Assembly: GCA_018812395.1 (NCBI GenBank)
Contig: JAHJDS010000022.1
Coordinates: 1-15,181 of the forward strand
Reading direction: 5' to 3'
Source of the DNA: Pseudomonadota bacterium
GTDB lineage: Bacteria > Desulfobacterota > Desulfarculia > Desulfarculales > JAHJDS01
Length of the DNA stretch: 15,181 bases
Made by a program: the position numbers and the translations under genes. Position 1 is the stretch's first letter. Every line of letters begins with the position of its first letter. Positions 1 through 6,763 of the stretch are shown here, in pieces. The notes beneath the pieces were generated by a model, which did not search any database, was not told the DNA's origin, and worked only from the letters and a program-made list of their open reading frames with translations.

Positions 1-133
1 GAACTGCTTTGGCCTTGGCCACGGTGGTGATAATACGGTCGTGTTCCAATAAACTGGTGACCATGTTCCTGAGCATCGCGTTGCGATGACTGGTGGTTCG
101 ACCCAGTTTCACGTTAGCTTTGCGGTGTCTCAT
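1..133 (-). CDS. rplQ: 50S ribosomal protein L17, N-terminal 44 codons (cut by window edge)
   Basis: L17 is a large-subunit protein near the peptide exit tunnel. Translating from the ATG at 133-131 gives MRHRKANVKLGRTTSHRNAM and then an MLRNMVTSLLEHDRI-type stretch, the signature L17 start. The gene runs off the left edge after 44 codons, so its length and C-terminus cannot be judged. It begins 2 nt after the rpoA stop codon. An AAAGGGG sequence inside the last rpoA codons can serve as ribosome binding site, so translation is probably coupled to rpoA. L17 is the usual last gene of the alpha operon; whether a terminator follows lies outside the window. The identity is secure from the N-terminus alone. 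Confidence 0.96.
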   Translation of the reverse strand, partial: MRHRKANVKLGRTTSHRNAMLRNMVTSLLEHDRIITTVAKAKAV

Positions 134-135
134 GA

Positions 136-1134
136 TTACTGATCCCCTTTACCGGCATCTTCGCGGGGAGTAAATTCCACTTTCATGCCTAAGGAAAGTC
201 CCATCTCGGAGAGGATTTCTTTGATCTCGTTGAGGGACTTGCGTCCGAAGTTTTTGGTCTTGAGCATTTCGGCCTCGGTCTTTCGGACCAGTTCGCCGAT
301 GTATTTGATATTGGCCGTCTTGAGGCAGTTGGCCGAACGGACGCTGAGTTCGAGTTCGTCCACGGTCCGGAACAGGTTCTCGTTGAGGGGCGGCTGGTCC
401 TCGGACTCGGCGTCGGCCCTGGGCTCGCTTTCCTCTTCGAAGTTGATCAGGGGCGTGAGTTGCTCCTTGATGATCTTGGCGGCGAAGGCCACGGCGTCCT
501 CGGGCCTGACGCTGCCGTTGGTCCAGACCTCGAGGGTCAGCTTGTCGTAGTCGGTGATCTGCCCCACCCGGGCCTGGGTGACGACGTAATTGACGCGGGT
601 GATGGGCGAGAACACGGCGTCCAGGGGGATGACATCGATGGGCCGCTCCTCGTCCTCCTGGCGGTCGGCCGGGACGTAGCCCTTGCCCATCTGAATGGTC
701 ATTTCCAGGTCGAGCTTGGCGTCGGGGCCCACCGTGACCAGGTGGTGGTCGGGATTGAGGAACTCGACCTCGGGGCCGGCCTCGATGTCGGCCACACTCA
801 CCTGTCGTTCACCGGTGGCCTTGATCCGGGCGGTGGCCGATTCGCCGGAATGGAGCTTGAGGCGAATCCCCTTCAGGTTGAGCAGGATGTCCGAGACGTC
901 CTCGAGGACGCCGGGGATGGTTGAAAACTCGTGCCGCACGCCCTCGATCTTGACCGCGGTCACCGCCGCCCCCTGCAGGGAAGACAACAGCACCCGTCTC
1001 AGGGCGTTGCCCAGAGTGTGACCGAAGCCCCGCTCCAGGGGCTCGCAGGCAAGTTTCCCGTAGACCTCGGTCAACTTCTCCGGATCCCACTCGATTTTTT
1101 TGGGCTTGATAAGCTCGCGCCAGTTTCGGTGCAT
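136..1134 (-). CDS. rpoA: DNA-directed RNA polymerase subunit alpha
   Basis: The alpha subunit dimerises to nucleate assembly of the polymerase core, and its C-terminal domain contacts UP elements and activators. The 332-residue product is of normal length. The N-terminal domain covers about residues 1-231, with the conserved ERGFGHTLGNALRRVLLSS assembly helix at 34-52. An acidic linker (EEESEPRADAESEDQ) spans about 233-247. The C-terminal domain runs from about 252 to 320 and holds SVRSANCLK at 264-272, including the DNA-binding Arg266, and KTKNFGRKSLNEIKEIL at 292-308. The ATG start follows GGAG at 8 nt. The gene sits between rpsD (25 nt upstream) and rplQ (2 nt downstream), the standard alpha-operon position. 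The sequence resembles Desulfobacterota alpha subunits. Base composition is visibly less GC-rich than in the genes to the right. Confidence 0.99.
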   Translation of the reverse strand: MHRNWRELIKPKKIEWDPEKLTEVYGKLACEPLERGFGHTLGNALRRVLLSSLQGAAVTAVKIEGVRHEFSTIPGVLEDVSDILLNLKGIRLKLHSGESATARIKATGERQVSVADIEAGPEVEFLNPDHHLVTVGPDAKLDLEMTIQMGKGYVPADRQEDEERPIDVIPLDAVFSPITRVNYVVTQARVGQITDYDKLTLEVWTNGSVRPEDAVAFAAKIIKEQLTPLINFEEESEPRADAESEDQPPLNENLFRTVDELELSVRSANCLKTANIKYIGELVRKTEAEMLKTKNFGRKSLNEIKEILSEMGLSLGMKVEFTPREDAGKGDQ

Positions 1135-1159
1135 GCTGTTTTCTCCGTTAGGGCCCGAC

Positions 1160-1786
1160 TTATTTGGAATAGAACTCGACGATGAGCTGTTCCTGCATGG
1201 GCATGGTCAACTCCTCGCGGCTGGGTAAGGCCTTGACCACTCCCCGCCAGTTGTCCCGGTCGAGTTCGAGCCAGGTCGGCACCCCCCGCCGGGCCGAGGT
1301 CTCCAGGGCCTCGACCAGGTGGGGGTTGTTGCGCTTGCTCTCCTTGGCTTCGACCACGTCTCCGACGCCCAGCAGCATCGAGGGGATGTTCGCCTTGTGG
1401 CCGTTGAGGCTGAAGTGGCTGTGGCTGACCCACTGCCGGGCCTGGTTGCGCGAGGAGGCGAAACCCATCCGGTAAACCAGGTTGTCCAAACGGCGCTCCA
1501 GGGCCAGCAGCAGGTTCTCGCCGGTGATGCCCCGATGGCGTTCCGCCCGATGGTAAAACAATCGGAACTGCTTTTCCGACAAACCGTAGATCCGCTTGAT
1601 CTTCTGTTTTTCGCGTAGCTGAACGCCGTAGTCGGAGAACTTGATCCGGCCCTGACCGTGCTGGCCGGGAGGATAGGGCCGCCGCTCGTAGGCGCATTTG
1701 TCGGAAAAGCAGCGCTCCCCTTTCAGGAACAGCTTCATGGCCTCCCGGCGGCATTGGCGACAAACCGAGTCGCTGTGTGTGGACAA
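1160..1786 (-). CDS. rpsD: 30S ribosomal protein S4, zinc-binding form
   Basis: S4 is a primary 16S rRNA binder that starts assembly of the small-subunit body. In E. coli it also represses translation of its own operon. The 208-residue product has a Cys4 zinc site at Cys9, Cys12, Cys26 and Cys31, then the YPPGQHGQ motif and an S4 RNA-binding domain at about 96-160 (LERRLDNLVYRMGFASSRNQ). The start is TTG. It is supported by AGGAGGAGG at 1792-1800, 5 nt away, and because it places the first zinc cysteine at position 9, as in relatives. The first eight residues (MSTHSDSV) differ from the usual MARYxGxx. The gene lies 19 nt after rpsK and 25 nt before rpoA. Confidence 0.98.
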   Translation of the reverse strand: MSTHSDSVCRQCRREAMKLFLKGERCFSDKCAYERRPYPPGQHGQGRIKFSDYGVQLREKQKIKRIYGLSEKQFRLFYHRAERHRGITGENLLLALERRLDNLVYRMGFASSRNQARQWVSHSHFSLNGHKANIPSMLLGVGDVVEAKESKRNNPHLVEALETSARRGVPTWLELDRDNWRGVVKALPSREELTMPMQEQLIVEFYSK

Positions 1787-1791
1787 GGTGA

Positions 1792-1800
1792 CCTCCTCCT
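1792..1800 (-). promoter_or_regulatory. Ribosome binding site setting the TTG start of rpsD
   Basis: The minus strand reads AGGAGGAGG here, an extended Shine-Dalgarno sequence ending 5 nt before the TTG at 1786-1784. It is the main sequence evidence that the unusual TTG codon is the S4 start. It lies in the 19-nt rpsK-rpsD gap. Confidence 0.85.
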
Positions 1801-1805
1801 AAAAA

Positions 1806-2201
1806 CTAGACCCGGCGCCGCTTGGGCGGGCGGCAGCCGTTGTGCGGAATGGGCGTCACGTCCCGGATCAGGGTCACGTTCAATCCGGCGGCCTGGATGG
1901 ACCGGAGCGCCGCCTCCCGACCCGAGCCCGGACCCTTGATGTAGACCTCGACGGTGCGCATCCCTTGCTCCATAGCCTTTTTGGCGGCGTCCTGGGCGGC
2001 CAACTGGGAGGCGAACGGGGTCGACTTGCGCGAGCCCTTGAACCCCTGGGTGCCGGAGCTGGCCCAGGAGATGGTGTTGCCCTCGGGGTCGGTGATGGTG
2101 ATGACGGTGTTGTTGAACGTGGACCGGATGTGGGCCACCCCCGAGGGGACGTTCTTTTTCTCTTTTTTCTTCCGGGAACCGGATTTGGCTTGCTTGGCCA
2201 T
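1806..2201 (-). CDS. rpsK: 30S ribosomal protein S11
   Basis: S11 forms part of the small-subunit platform beside the E site. The 131-residue product has a basic N-terminal tail (GSRKKKEKKNVPSG), the family core with FNNTVITITDPEGNTISWAS at about 29-48, GFKGSRKSTPFASQLAA at 53-69, and the closing motif PIPHNGCRPPKRRRV. In that motif Asn121-Gly122 matches the site that forms isoaspartate in E. coli S11. The ATG start follows AGGAG at 6 nt. The gene lies 67 nt after rpsM, a looser join than most in this cluster, and 19 nt before rpsD. Nothing in the coding sequence is abnormal. Confidence 0.99.
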   Translation of the reverse strand: MAKQAKSGSRKKKEKKNVPSGVAHIRSTFNNTVITITDPEGNTISWASSGTQGFKGSRKSTPFASQLAAQDAAKKAMEQGMRTVEVYIKGPGSGREAALRSIQAAGLNVTLIRDVTPIPHNGCRPPKRRRV

Positions 2202-2268
2202 TTATCACTCCTGGGGCCGCGGCCTTCGCGCCCCCCCTGACGGGGCCGGGGCGTCTCGGCCGGCCCGA

Positions 2269-2643
2269 CTAGCCTTTCTTCCGCTTGCCGACGACGCTGC
2301 GCCGCGGACCCTTCCGGGTCCGGGCGTTGGTCTTGGTCCGCTGCCCCCGCACCGGCAAGCCCCGGCGATGCCGCAGGCCCCGATAACAGCCCAGGTCCAT
2401 CAGCCGTTTGATGTTCATCGACACCTCGCGCCGAAGATCGCCTTCGACCTTGTGCTTGGCGTCGATGATCTGCCGAATCCGGGCCACCTCCTCGCCGGTC
2501 AACAGGTCGCTGCGGGTGTCGAATTCGATGCCGGCCTCGGCCAGGATCTGGCGCGAGGTGGACCGGCCGACGCCGTAGATGTAGGTCAAGGCGATCTCGA
2601 TGCGCTTGTTCCGCGGCAGGTCGATACCAGAGATTCTGGCCAC
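2269..2643 (-). CDS. rpsM: 30S ribosomal protein S13
   Basis: S13 sits in the small-subunit head and makes intersubunit bridges with L5, contacting the P-site tRNA through its C-terminal tail. The 124-residue product starts MARISGIDLPRNKRIEIALT, followed by the IYGVGRS loop at about 22-28. It ends in the usual arginine-rich tail (RGLRHRRGLPVRGQRTKTNA, then RTRKGPRR). The start is GTG, fixed by AAGGAGG at 2650-2656, 6 nt upstream, and by the universally conserved MARI start. The gene follows rpmJ after 12 nt, and the ribosome binding site overlaps the rpmJ stop codon. That gap is too short for a separate pseudoknot leader like the E. coli alpha-operon S4 target. Confidence 0.99.
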   Translation of the reverse strand: MARISGIDLPRNKRIEIALTYIYGVGRSTSRQILAEAGIEFDTRSDLLTGEEVARIRQIIDAKHKVEGDLRREVSMNIKRLMDLGCYRGLRHRRGLPVRGQRTKTNARTRKGPRRSVVGKRKKG

Positions 2644-2649
2644 CTGATT

Positions 2650-2656
2650 CCTCCTT
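2650..2656 (-). promoter_or_regulatory. Ribosome binding site for the GTG start of rpsM, overlapping the rpmJ stop
   Basis: The minus strand reads AAGGAGG, 6 nt before the GTG at 2643-2641, and shares its first base with the rpmJ TAA stop codon. This arrangement implies translational coupling of rpsM to rpmJ and validates the non-ATG start. Confidence 0.85.
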
Positions 2657-2769
2657 TAGCCCTGGCGCTGCTTGTGGCGCGGGTTCTCGCAGATGATCCG
2701 CACCACCCCTTTGCGCCGGATGACCTTGCACTTGTTGCACATGGGCTTCACTGAGGCTCTAACCTTCAT
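2656..2769 (-). CDS. rpmJ: 50S ribosomal protein L36, zinc-binding form
   Basis: L36 is the smallest large-subunit protein and binds 23S rRNA near the L7/L12 stalk base. The 37-residue product has MKVRASVKPMCNKCKVIRRK and the rest of the classic fold. Cys11, Cys14, Cys27 and His32 form the Cys3His zinc site, so this is the C+ paralogue. The start is the ATG at 2769-2767. The gene lies 77 nt after map and 12 nt before rpsM. In many genomes infA (IF-1) lies immediately before rpmJ; here there is none. The gene is easy to miss because the same reading frame stays open far upstream, antiphase to map. Confidence 0.98.
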   Translation of the reverse strand: MKVRASVKPMCNKCKVIRRKGVVRIICENPRHKQRQG

Positions 2770-2786
2770 TGCCTCGTCCTCCCCGG

Positions 2787-2803
2787 CCCGCCCCCGGGGC
2801 GGG
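2787..2803 (-). repeat. Perfect 8-bp inverted repeat in the map-rpmJ gap
   Basis: The arms cccgcccc (2787-2794) and ggggcggg (2796-2803) are exact reverse complements around a single base, 17-33 nt upstream of the rpmJ ATG. In mRNA they would form a GC-only hairpin. No U-tract follows, so it is not a canonical Rho-independent terminator. Its function is unknown. Confidence 0.6.
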
Positions 2804-2815
2804 TCCGTCGTCGGG

Positions 2816-2837
2816 GCGCCCGAGAAACCCCGGGCGC
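2816..2837 (-). repeat. 7-bp inverted repeat with 8-nt loop just downstream of map
   Basis: The arms gcgcccg (2816-2822) and cgggcgc (2831-2837) are exact reverse complements with an 8-nt loop, starting 9 nt after the map stop codon. Together with the repeat at 2787-2803 it fills most of the 77-nt gap. No T-run follows on the minus strand, so a terminator is not supported. A processing or attenuation hairpin is possible. Confidence 0.55.
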
Positions 2838-2846
2838 GTCTCCCTC

Positions 2847-3593
2847 TCAGGGCAGGGACAGGATCCGTGGCCCGTCCCCGGTGACGGCCACGGTGTGTTC
2901 GAAGTGGGCCGACAACGAGCCGTCCACCGTCACCGCCGTCCAGCCGTCTTCCTTGACCTTGACCGCGTATCCGCCGGCGTTGACCATCGGCTCGATGGCC
3001 AGCACCAGCCCCTGGCTCAGTTTCATGTCCCGGCCGTCGCCGACGTAATTGGGCACTTGCGGCTCCTCGTGGAGCCGGCGGCCGATGCCGTGGCCGACGA
3101 ACTGCCGGACGACGCTGAATCCGTTCTCTTCGGCCCGCCGCTGCACGGCCGCCGAGACGTCGCTCAGCCGGCCACCCTCGACGCAGGCGGCGATCCCCGC
3201 CGTCAAGGCCTCCCGGGTGACGTCCATCAACCGCCCGGCCTCGGCGCCGACCCGGCCGACGCCGATGGTCACCGCCGCGTCGCCGAAATAACCCTGGTGC
3301 CGGACGCCGAAGTCCATGCTCAGGATGTCGCCTTCCTGGAGCCGTCTGGGGCCCGGAAAGCCGTGGACCACCTCCTCGTTGACCGAACAGCACAGGGCGT
3401 AGGGGTAACCCAGGTAGCCCTTGAAGGCCGGCTCGACCCGGTGGTCGTCGCACAGTTTCTCGGCCAACCGATCGAGTTCGGCGGTGGTCACGCCCGGCTT
3501 GATCCGGGCCCGGACCTCGGCCAGAATCCGAGCGACGATCCGGCCGGCCCGGCGCATGATCTCGATCTCCCGGGCCGACTTCAAAACGACCAT
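2847..3593 (-). CDS. map: Type I methionine aminopeptidase
   Basis: This cytosolic metallopeptidase removes the initiator methionine from nascent proteins with small second residues. The 248-residue length fits the bacterial short (type Ia) form. The five metal ligands are visible as Asp94 (MDFGV), Asp105 (GDAAV), His168 (VGHGIG), Glu201 (IEPM) and Glu232 (FEHT). The substrate-pocket His77 (EEVVHGFPG) and His175 (RRLHEEP) are also present. The ATG start lies 3 nt after the adk stop, so translation is very likely coupled. The secY-adk-map order is common in Desulfobacterota and Gram-positive spc operons. It links protein export, nucleotide balance and N-terminal maturation to ribosome synthesis. 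There is no sign of degeneration. Confidence 0.99.
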   Translation of the reverse strand: MVVLKSAREIEIMRRAGRIVARILAEVRARIKPGVTTAELDRLAEKLCDDHRVEPAFKGYLGYPYALCCSVNEEVVHGFPGPRRLQEGDILSMDFGVRHQGYFGDAAVTIGVGRVGAEAGRLMDVTREALTAGIAACVEGGRLSDVSAAVQRRAEENGFSVVRQFVGHGIGRRLHEEPQVPNYVGDGRDMKLSQGLVLAIEPMVNAGGYAVKVKEDGWTAVTVDGSLSAHFEHTVAVTGDGPRILSLP

Positions 3594-3596
3594 GGC

Positions 3597-4235
3597 CTAC
3601 AGCACGGCCTCGATCCGGGCGAACACGTCGTCGATGGCGCCCACGCCCGCCACGGACCGGAGCAGCCCCTGGGCCCGGTAATAGTCGATCAGCGGCCTGG
3701 TCGACCCGGCATATACCTTGAGCCGGCTGCCGACCGTCTCCTCGTTGTCGTCGTCGCGCTGGTAGAGTTCCCCGCCGCAGGCGTCGCAGGCCCCCGGGGC
3801 CGCCGGCGGCTTGAACATCAGGTGATACGAGGCCCCGCAGCCCCGGCACATCCGCCGGGCGGTCAGCCGCTTCATCAGCTCCGCGTCCGGGACCTCGATC
3901 GAGACGACGTGGTCGATCTTCTGACCCATCTTCCCCAGCAGCTCGTCGAGGGCCTCGGCCTGGGCCTTGGTCCGGGGAAAGCCGTCGAGCATGTATCCCT
4001 TTTGGCAGTCGGGCTCCTGGAGGCGCTTGGCGACCATGCCGATGACCACCGAGTCGGGCACCAGCTCCCCGGCGTCCATGTACTTCTTGGCCTCGAGGCC
4101 CAACTCCGTGCCGGCCTTGACCTCGGCCCGGAGGATGTCGCCGGTCGAGATCTGCGGAAGGCCGTACTTGGCCTTCAGCTTCTCCGCCTGAGTGCCCTTG
4201 CCGCCGCCGGGAGGTCCCAACAGAATCAGATTCAT
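3597..4235 (-). CDS. adk: Adenylate kinase, long form with zinc-type LID
   Basis: This enzyme catalyses ATP + AMP = 2 ADP in the cytosol. The product is 212 residues. The P-loop GPPGGGKGT is at 7-15. The AMP-binding region holds ISTGDILRAEV at about 29-39. LDGFPRTKAQAE at 83-94 is the family signature. The LID has two Cys pairs, Cys130/Cys133 and Cys150/Cys153, matching a Cys4 zinc LID as in Bacillus rather than the hydrogen-bonded E. coli LID. Arg160 and the DDDNEETVGSRLKVY segment follow. The ATG start lies 26 nt after the secY stop. The gene runs directly into map with a 3-nt gap. Confidence 0.99.
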   Translation of the reverse strand: MNLILLGPPGGGKGTQAEKLKAKYGLPQISTGDILRAEVKAGTELGLEAKKYMDAGELVPDSVVIGMVAKRLQEPDCQKGYMLDGFPRTKAQAEALDELLGKMGQKIDHVVSIEVPDAELMKRLTARRMCRGCGASYHLMFKPPAAPGACDACGGELYQRDDDNEETVGSRLKVYAGSTRPLIDYYRAQGLLRSVAGVGAIDDVFARIEAVL

Positions 4236-4261
4236 CCCTGCTCTCCTTTTCCTGGAGCGGC

Positions 4262-5599
4262 CTAACCGCCGCCGCCGCCTTTGATCATCCCCTTCTTCAG
4301 GAAACCCTCGTAGTGCCTGGTCAGCATGTGGGCCTCGATCTGGCCCATGGTGTCCAGGGCCACGCCGACGACGATCAAGAGCGCCGTGCCGCCGAACTGG
4401 AAGGCCAGCTGGGCCGGCAGGGCCCCCTGGGCCGTGATCAGCCGGGGCAACACGCAGACCGCCGAGACGTAAATCGCCCCGCCCAGGGTCAGCCGGGTCA
4501 GGACCCGGTCGATGTACTCGGCCGTGTTCTTGCCCGGCCGGATGCCCGGAATAAAGCCGCCCTGCTTCTTCATGTTGTCGGCCGTGTCGGCCGGGTTGAA
4601 CTGGACCGCGGTGTAGAAGTAGCAGAAGAAAACGATCAAGCCGACGAAGATAATATAGAAAATCCAGGTCGAGGGATCGTCCACCTTGGGCGCCTGGGGC
4701 GTCAGCATGTCCGCCGCCCGCTTGAGCCAGCCCACGCCGCTGAACTGGGCGATGGCCGTGGGGAAGAGAATGATCGAACTGGCGAAGATGGGCGGGATGA
4801 CGCCGGCGGTGTTGACCTTGAGCGGCAGATGGGTCGACTGGCCGCCGTACACCCGCCGCCCGACCACCCGCTTGGCGTACTGGACCGGGATGCGCCGCTG
4901 GGCCCGCTCGACGAAGACGACCGTGGCCACGACCAGGAACAGGACGGTCATCATGAACAGCGCCCCGAAGGCGCTGATCGAGCCGGCCCGGAACACCTGC
5001 TGGAACAACACGTAGAAGCCGTTGGGCATGCCGGCGACGATGCCGGCGAAGATAATCAGCGAGATGCCGTTGCCGATGCCCCGCTCGGTGATCTGCTCGC
5101 CCAGCCACATCAGGAAGGTCGTCCCCGCGGCCAGGGTGATCATGGTCATCAGCATCACGTCGACGCCCGCGTGCAGGGCGTTGGCCTTCTGCAACCCGAC
5201 GGCGATGGCCGCCCCCTGGAAGAGCGACAACACCACCGTGCCGTACCGGGTGTACTTGGTGATCTTCTTGCGGCCCTCCTCGCCCTCCTTCTTGAGCTTG
5301 GCCAGGTGGGGGATGACCACCGTCAGCAGTTCCAGGATGATCGAGGCCGAAATGTAGGGCATGATCCCCAGGGCGAAGATGCTCATCCGCTCCAGGCCGC
5401 CCCCGGAAAACAGGCTGAAGAATTTGGCCAGCCCGCCCAGGGCCCCGGTCTGGCCGAACAGGGCGTCCAGACCGGACTTGTTGACGTTGGGCAAGGGGAT
5501 CTGGCAGCCGATCCGGTAGACGGCCAGCAGGCCCAGCGTCATCAGGATGCGTCGCTTCAGCTCCGGAATCTTGGCGATGTTACCTAAGGCCCCGATCAC
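4262..5599 (-). CDS. secY: Preprotein translocase channel subunit SecY
   Basis: SecY is the ten-helix inner-membrane channel of the Sec translocon, working with SecE, SecG and SecA. The 445-residue product carries the family hallmarks: an IPELKRRILMTLGLLAVYRIG first helix region (11-31), the plug region after it, QITERGIGNGISLIIFAGIV at 169-188, the basic C4 loop ERAQRRIPVQYAKR at 231-244, VNTAGVIPPIFASSIILFP at 262-280, and the C5 loop GIRPGKNTAEYID at 352-364. The GTG start overlaps the rplO TGA as GTGA, which couples SecY synthesis to L15. The C-terminus ends in an unusual run of five glycines after GMIK, where a short basic tail is more typical. Adk follows after 26 nt. Confidence 0.99.
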   Translation of the reverse strand: MIGALGNIAKIPELKRRILMTLGLLAVYRIGCQIPLPNVNKSGLDALFGQTGALGGLAKFFSLFSGGGLERMSIFALGIMPYISASIILELLTVVIPHLAKLKKEGEEGRKKITKYTRYGTVVLSLFQGAAIAVGLQKANALHAGVDVMLMTMITLAAGTTFLMWLGEQITERGIGNGISLIIFAGIVAGMPNGFYVLFQQVFRAGSISAFGALFMMTVLFLVVATVVFVERAQRRIPVQYAKRVVGRRVYGGQSTHLPLKVNTAGVIPPIFASSIILFPTAIAQFSGVGWLKRAADMLTPQAPKVDDPSTWIFYIIFVGLIVFFCYFYTAVQFNPADTADNMKKQGGFIPGIRPGKNTAEYIDRVLTRLTLGGAIYVSAVCVLPRLITAQGALPAQLAFQFGGTALLIVVGVALDTMGQIEAHMLTRHYEGFLKKGMIKGGGGG

Positions 5600-6039
5600 G
5601 CCGTTACCTCGACCGACCCGCCGGCGGCCTCGACCTTGGCCTTGGCCGCGGCGCTGATCTTGTCCACCTTGAGCGTCAGGGAGACCGTCAGGTCACCCTG
5701 GGCCAGAACCTTGACGCCGTCGCAGGCGCCCTTGACCAGGCCCGCCCGCCGCAGCGCCGCCAGGTCGACCACGGCGTCGGCCTCGAAACGGCCCAGGTCC
5801 CGCAGGTTGACCACGGCGTACTTGTGGCGAAAGATGTTGGTGAAACCGCGCTTGGGCAGCCGGCGGGCGAGCGGCATCTGGCCGCCCTCGAACCACTCCG
5901 GCACGCCGCCGCCGGAGCGGGAGTTCTGACCCTTGTCGCCGCGCCCGGAGGTGGTTCCCCAGCCCGAGCCGGGGCCGCGTCCGACGCGCTTGCGTTTCCG
6001 ACGCGAGCCCTTGGGCGGGGCCAATTCGTTGAGCTTCAT
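5596..6039 (-). CDS. rplO: 50S ribosomal protein L15
   Basis: L15 is a late-assembling large-subunit protein whose long N-terminal extension penetrates 23S rRNA. The 147-residue product begins MKLNELAPPKGSRRKRKRVG, followed by a glycine-rich arm with GRGDKGQNSRSGG and the MPLARRLPKRGF motif at about 56-67. A compact C-terminal domain ends VEAAGGSVEVTA. The ATG start lies 4 nt after the rpmD stop. The TGA stop overlaps the secY GTG. L15 is usually the gene before secY in the spc operon, as here. Confidence 0.99.
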   Translation of the reverse strand: MKLNELAPPKGSRRKRKRVGRGPGSGWGTTSGRGDKGQNSRSGGGVPEWFEGGQMPLARRLPKRGFTNIFRHKYAVVNLRDLGRFEADAVVDLAALRRAGLVKGACDGVKVLAQGDLTVSLTLKVDKISAAAKAKVEAAGGSVEVTA

Positions 6040-6043
6040 CGGT

Positions 6044-6229
6044 TCACCCCTCTTCCGACACCACCCGAACCAGGTGGGACACCTGCCGGAGCATGCCCCG
6101 GATGGACGGCGTGTCCTCGACCGTGACCGTTCGGTTCATCTTGGTCAGCTTCAGGGCGCGCAGGGTCCGGCGGTGCTTCTCCGGCCGGCCGATGCCCGAT
6201 CTGACCAACCGGTAGGAAATCCGGCTCAT
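6044..6229 (-). CDS. rpmD: 50S ribosomal protein L30
   Basis: L30 is a small, non-universal large-subunit protein. The 61-residue product (MSRISYRLVRSGIGRPEKHR, then TLRALKLTKMNRTVTVEDTP) fits the bacterial L30 length. It has the family pattern of a strand, the SGIGRPEKHRRTLRALKL segment and a C-terminal MLRQVSHLVRV helix-strand. The ATG overlaps the rpsE stop as ATGA at 6229-6226, which fixes the start. RplO follows after 4 nt. Its position between rpsE and rplO is standard for the spc operon. Confidence 0.97.
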   Translation of the reverse strand: MSRISYRLVRSGIGRPEKHRRTLRALKLTKMNRTVTVEDTPSIRGMLRQVSHLVRVVSEEG

Positions 6230-6756
6230 GACACCCTCGTCGGCAGCACGTCCCGCACCGCCAGGCCCCGCCGTTTGGCCACCTGCTGGGGGCTCCTCAG
6301 GCGCCGCAGCCCGTCCATGGTCGCCTTGACCACGTTGTGCGGGTTGTGGGACCCCAGGCACTTGGTCAGGATGTTGTTGATCCCCGCCGCCTCCACCACG
6401 GCCCGCACCGCGCCGCCGGCGATGACGCCGGTCCCGGCCGAGGCCGGCTTGAGCAACACCCGGCCGGCGCCGTAACGGCCGATCACCTCGTGGGGGATCG
6501 AATGCTCGGTCACGGCCACGGGCGCCATGTCCTTCTTGGCCTTCTCGATGCCCTTGCGGATGGCCTCCGGGACCTCGTTGGCCTTGCCCAGACCGGTGCC
6601 GACACGGCCCTCGCCGTCGCCGACCACGACGATGGCCGAAAAGGAAAAACGACGGCCGCCCTTGACCACCTTGGCCACCCGATTGATGTAGACCACCTTG
6701 TCGATGAGTTGCGGCTCGTCGGACATGGCTCTACGATCCATTCTGCGGTTCAACAA
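6226..6756 (-). CDS. rpsE: 30S ribosomal protein S5 (start codon ambiguous)
   Basis: S5 lies at the mRNA entry site and contributes to decoding accuracy and helicase activity. The conserved body begins at QLIDKVVYINRVAKVVKGGR, followed by RRFSFSAIVVVGDGEGRVG and GKANEVPEAIRKGIEKAKK. The C-terminal domain holds GTGVIAGGAVRAVVEAAGI. Three starts are possible in frame. The TTG at 6756-6754 gives 176 residues and has GGAGG exactly 7 nt upstream. The ATG at 6741 gives 171 and the ATG at 6726 gives 166; both lack a well-placed ribosome binding site. I chose the TTG on that basis, although the 166-residue form would match relatives equally well. The stop overlaps the rpmD ATG. Confidence 0.95.
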   Translation of the reverse strand: MLNRRMDRRAMSDEPQLIDKVVYINRVAKVVKGGRRFSFSAIVVVGDGEGRVGTGLGKANEVPEAIRKGIEKAKKDMAPVAVTEHSIPHEVIGRYGAGRVLLKPASAGTGVIAGGAVRAVVEAAGINNILTKCLGSHNPHNVVKATMDGLRRLRSPQQVAKRRGLAVRDVLPTRVS

Positions 6757-6763
6757 GGATTGT

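Noticed and set aside
2769..4265. Long open plus-strand frame (498 codons) opposite map and adk
   Set aside because: It lies entirely antisense to genes with clear catalytic motifs, its composition is Gly/Pro/Arg/Asp/His-rich as expected from GC3 bias, and it has no recognisable domain.
4313..5587. Long open plus-strand frame opposite secY
   Set aside because: It is a mirror of SecY codons, rich in Asp/Gly/His/Gln with no domain. This is a typical high-GC antisense artefact.
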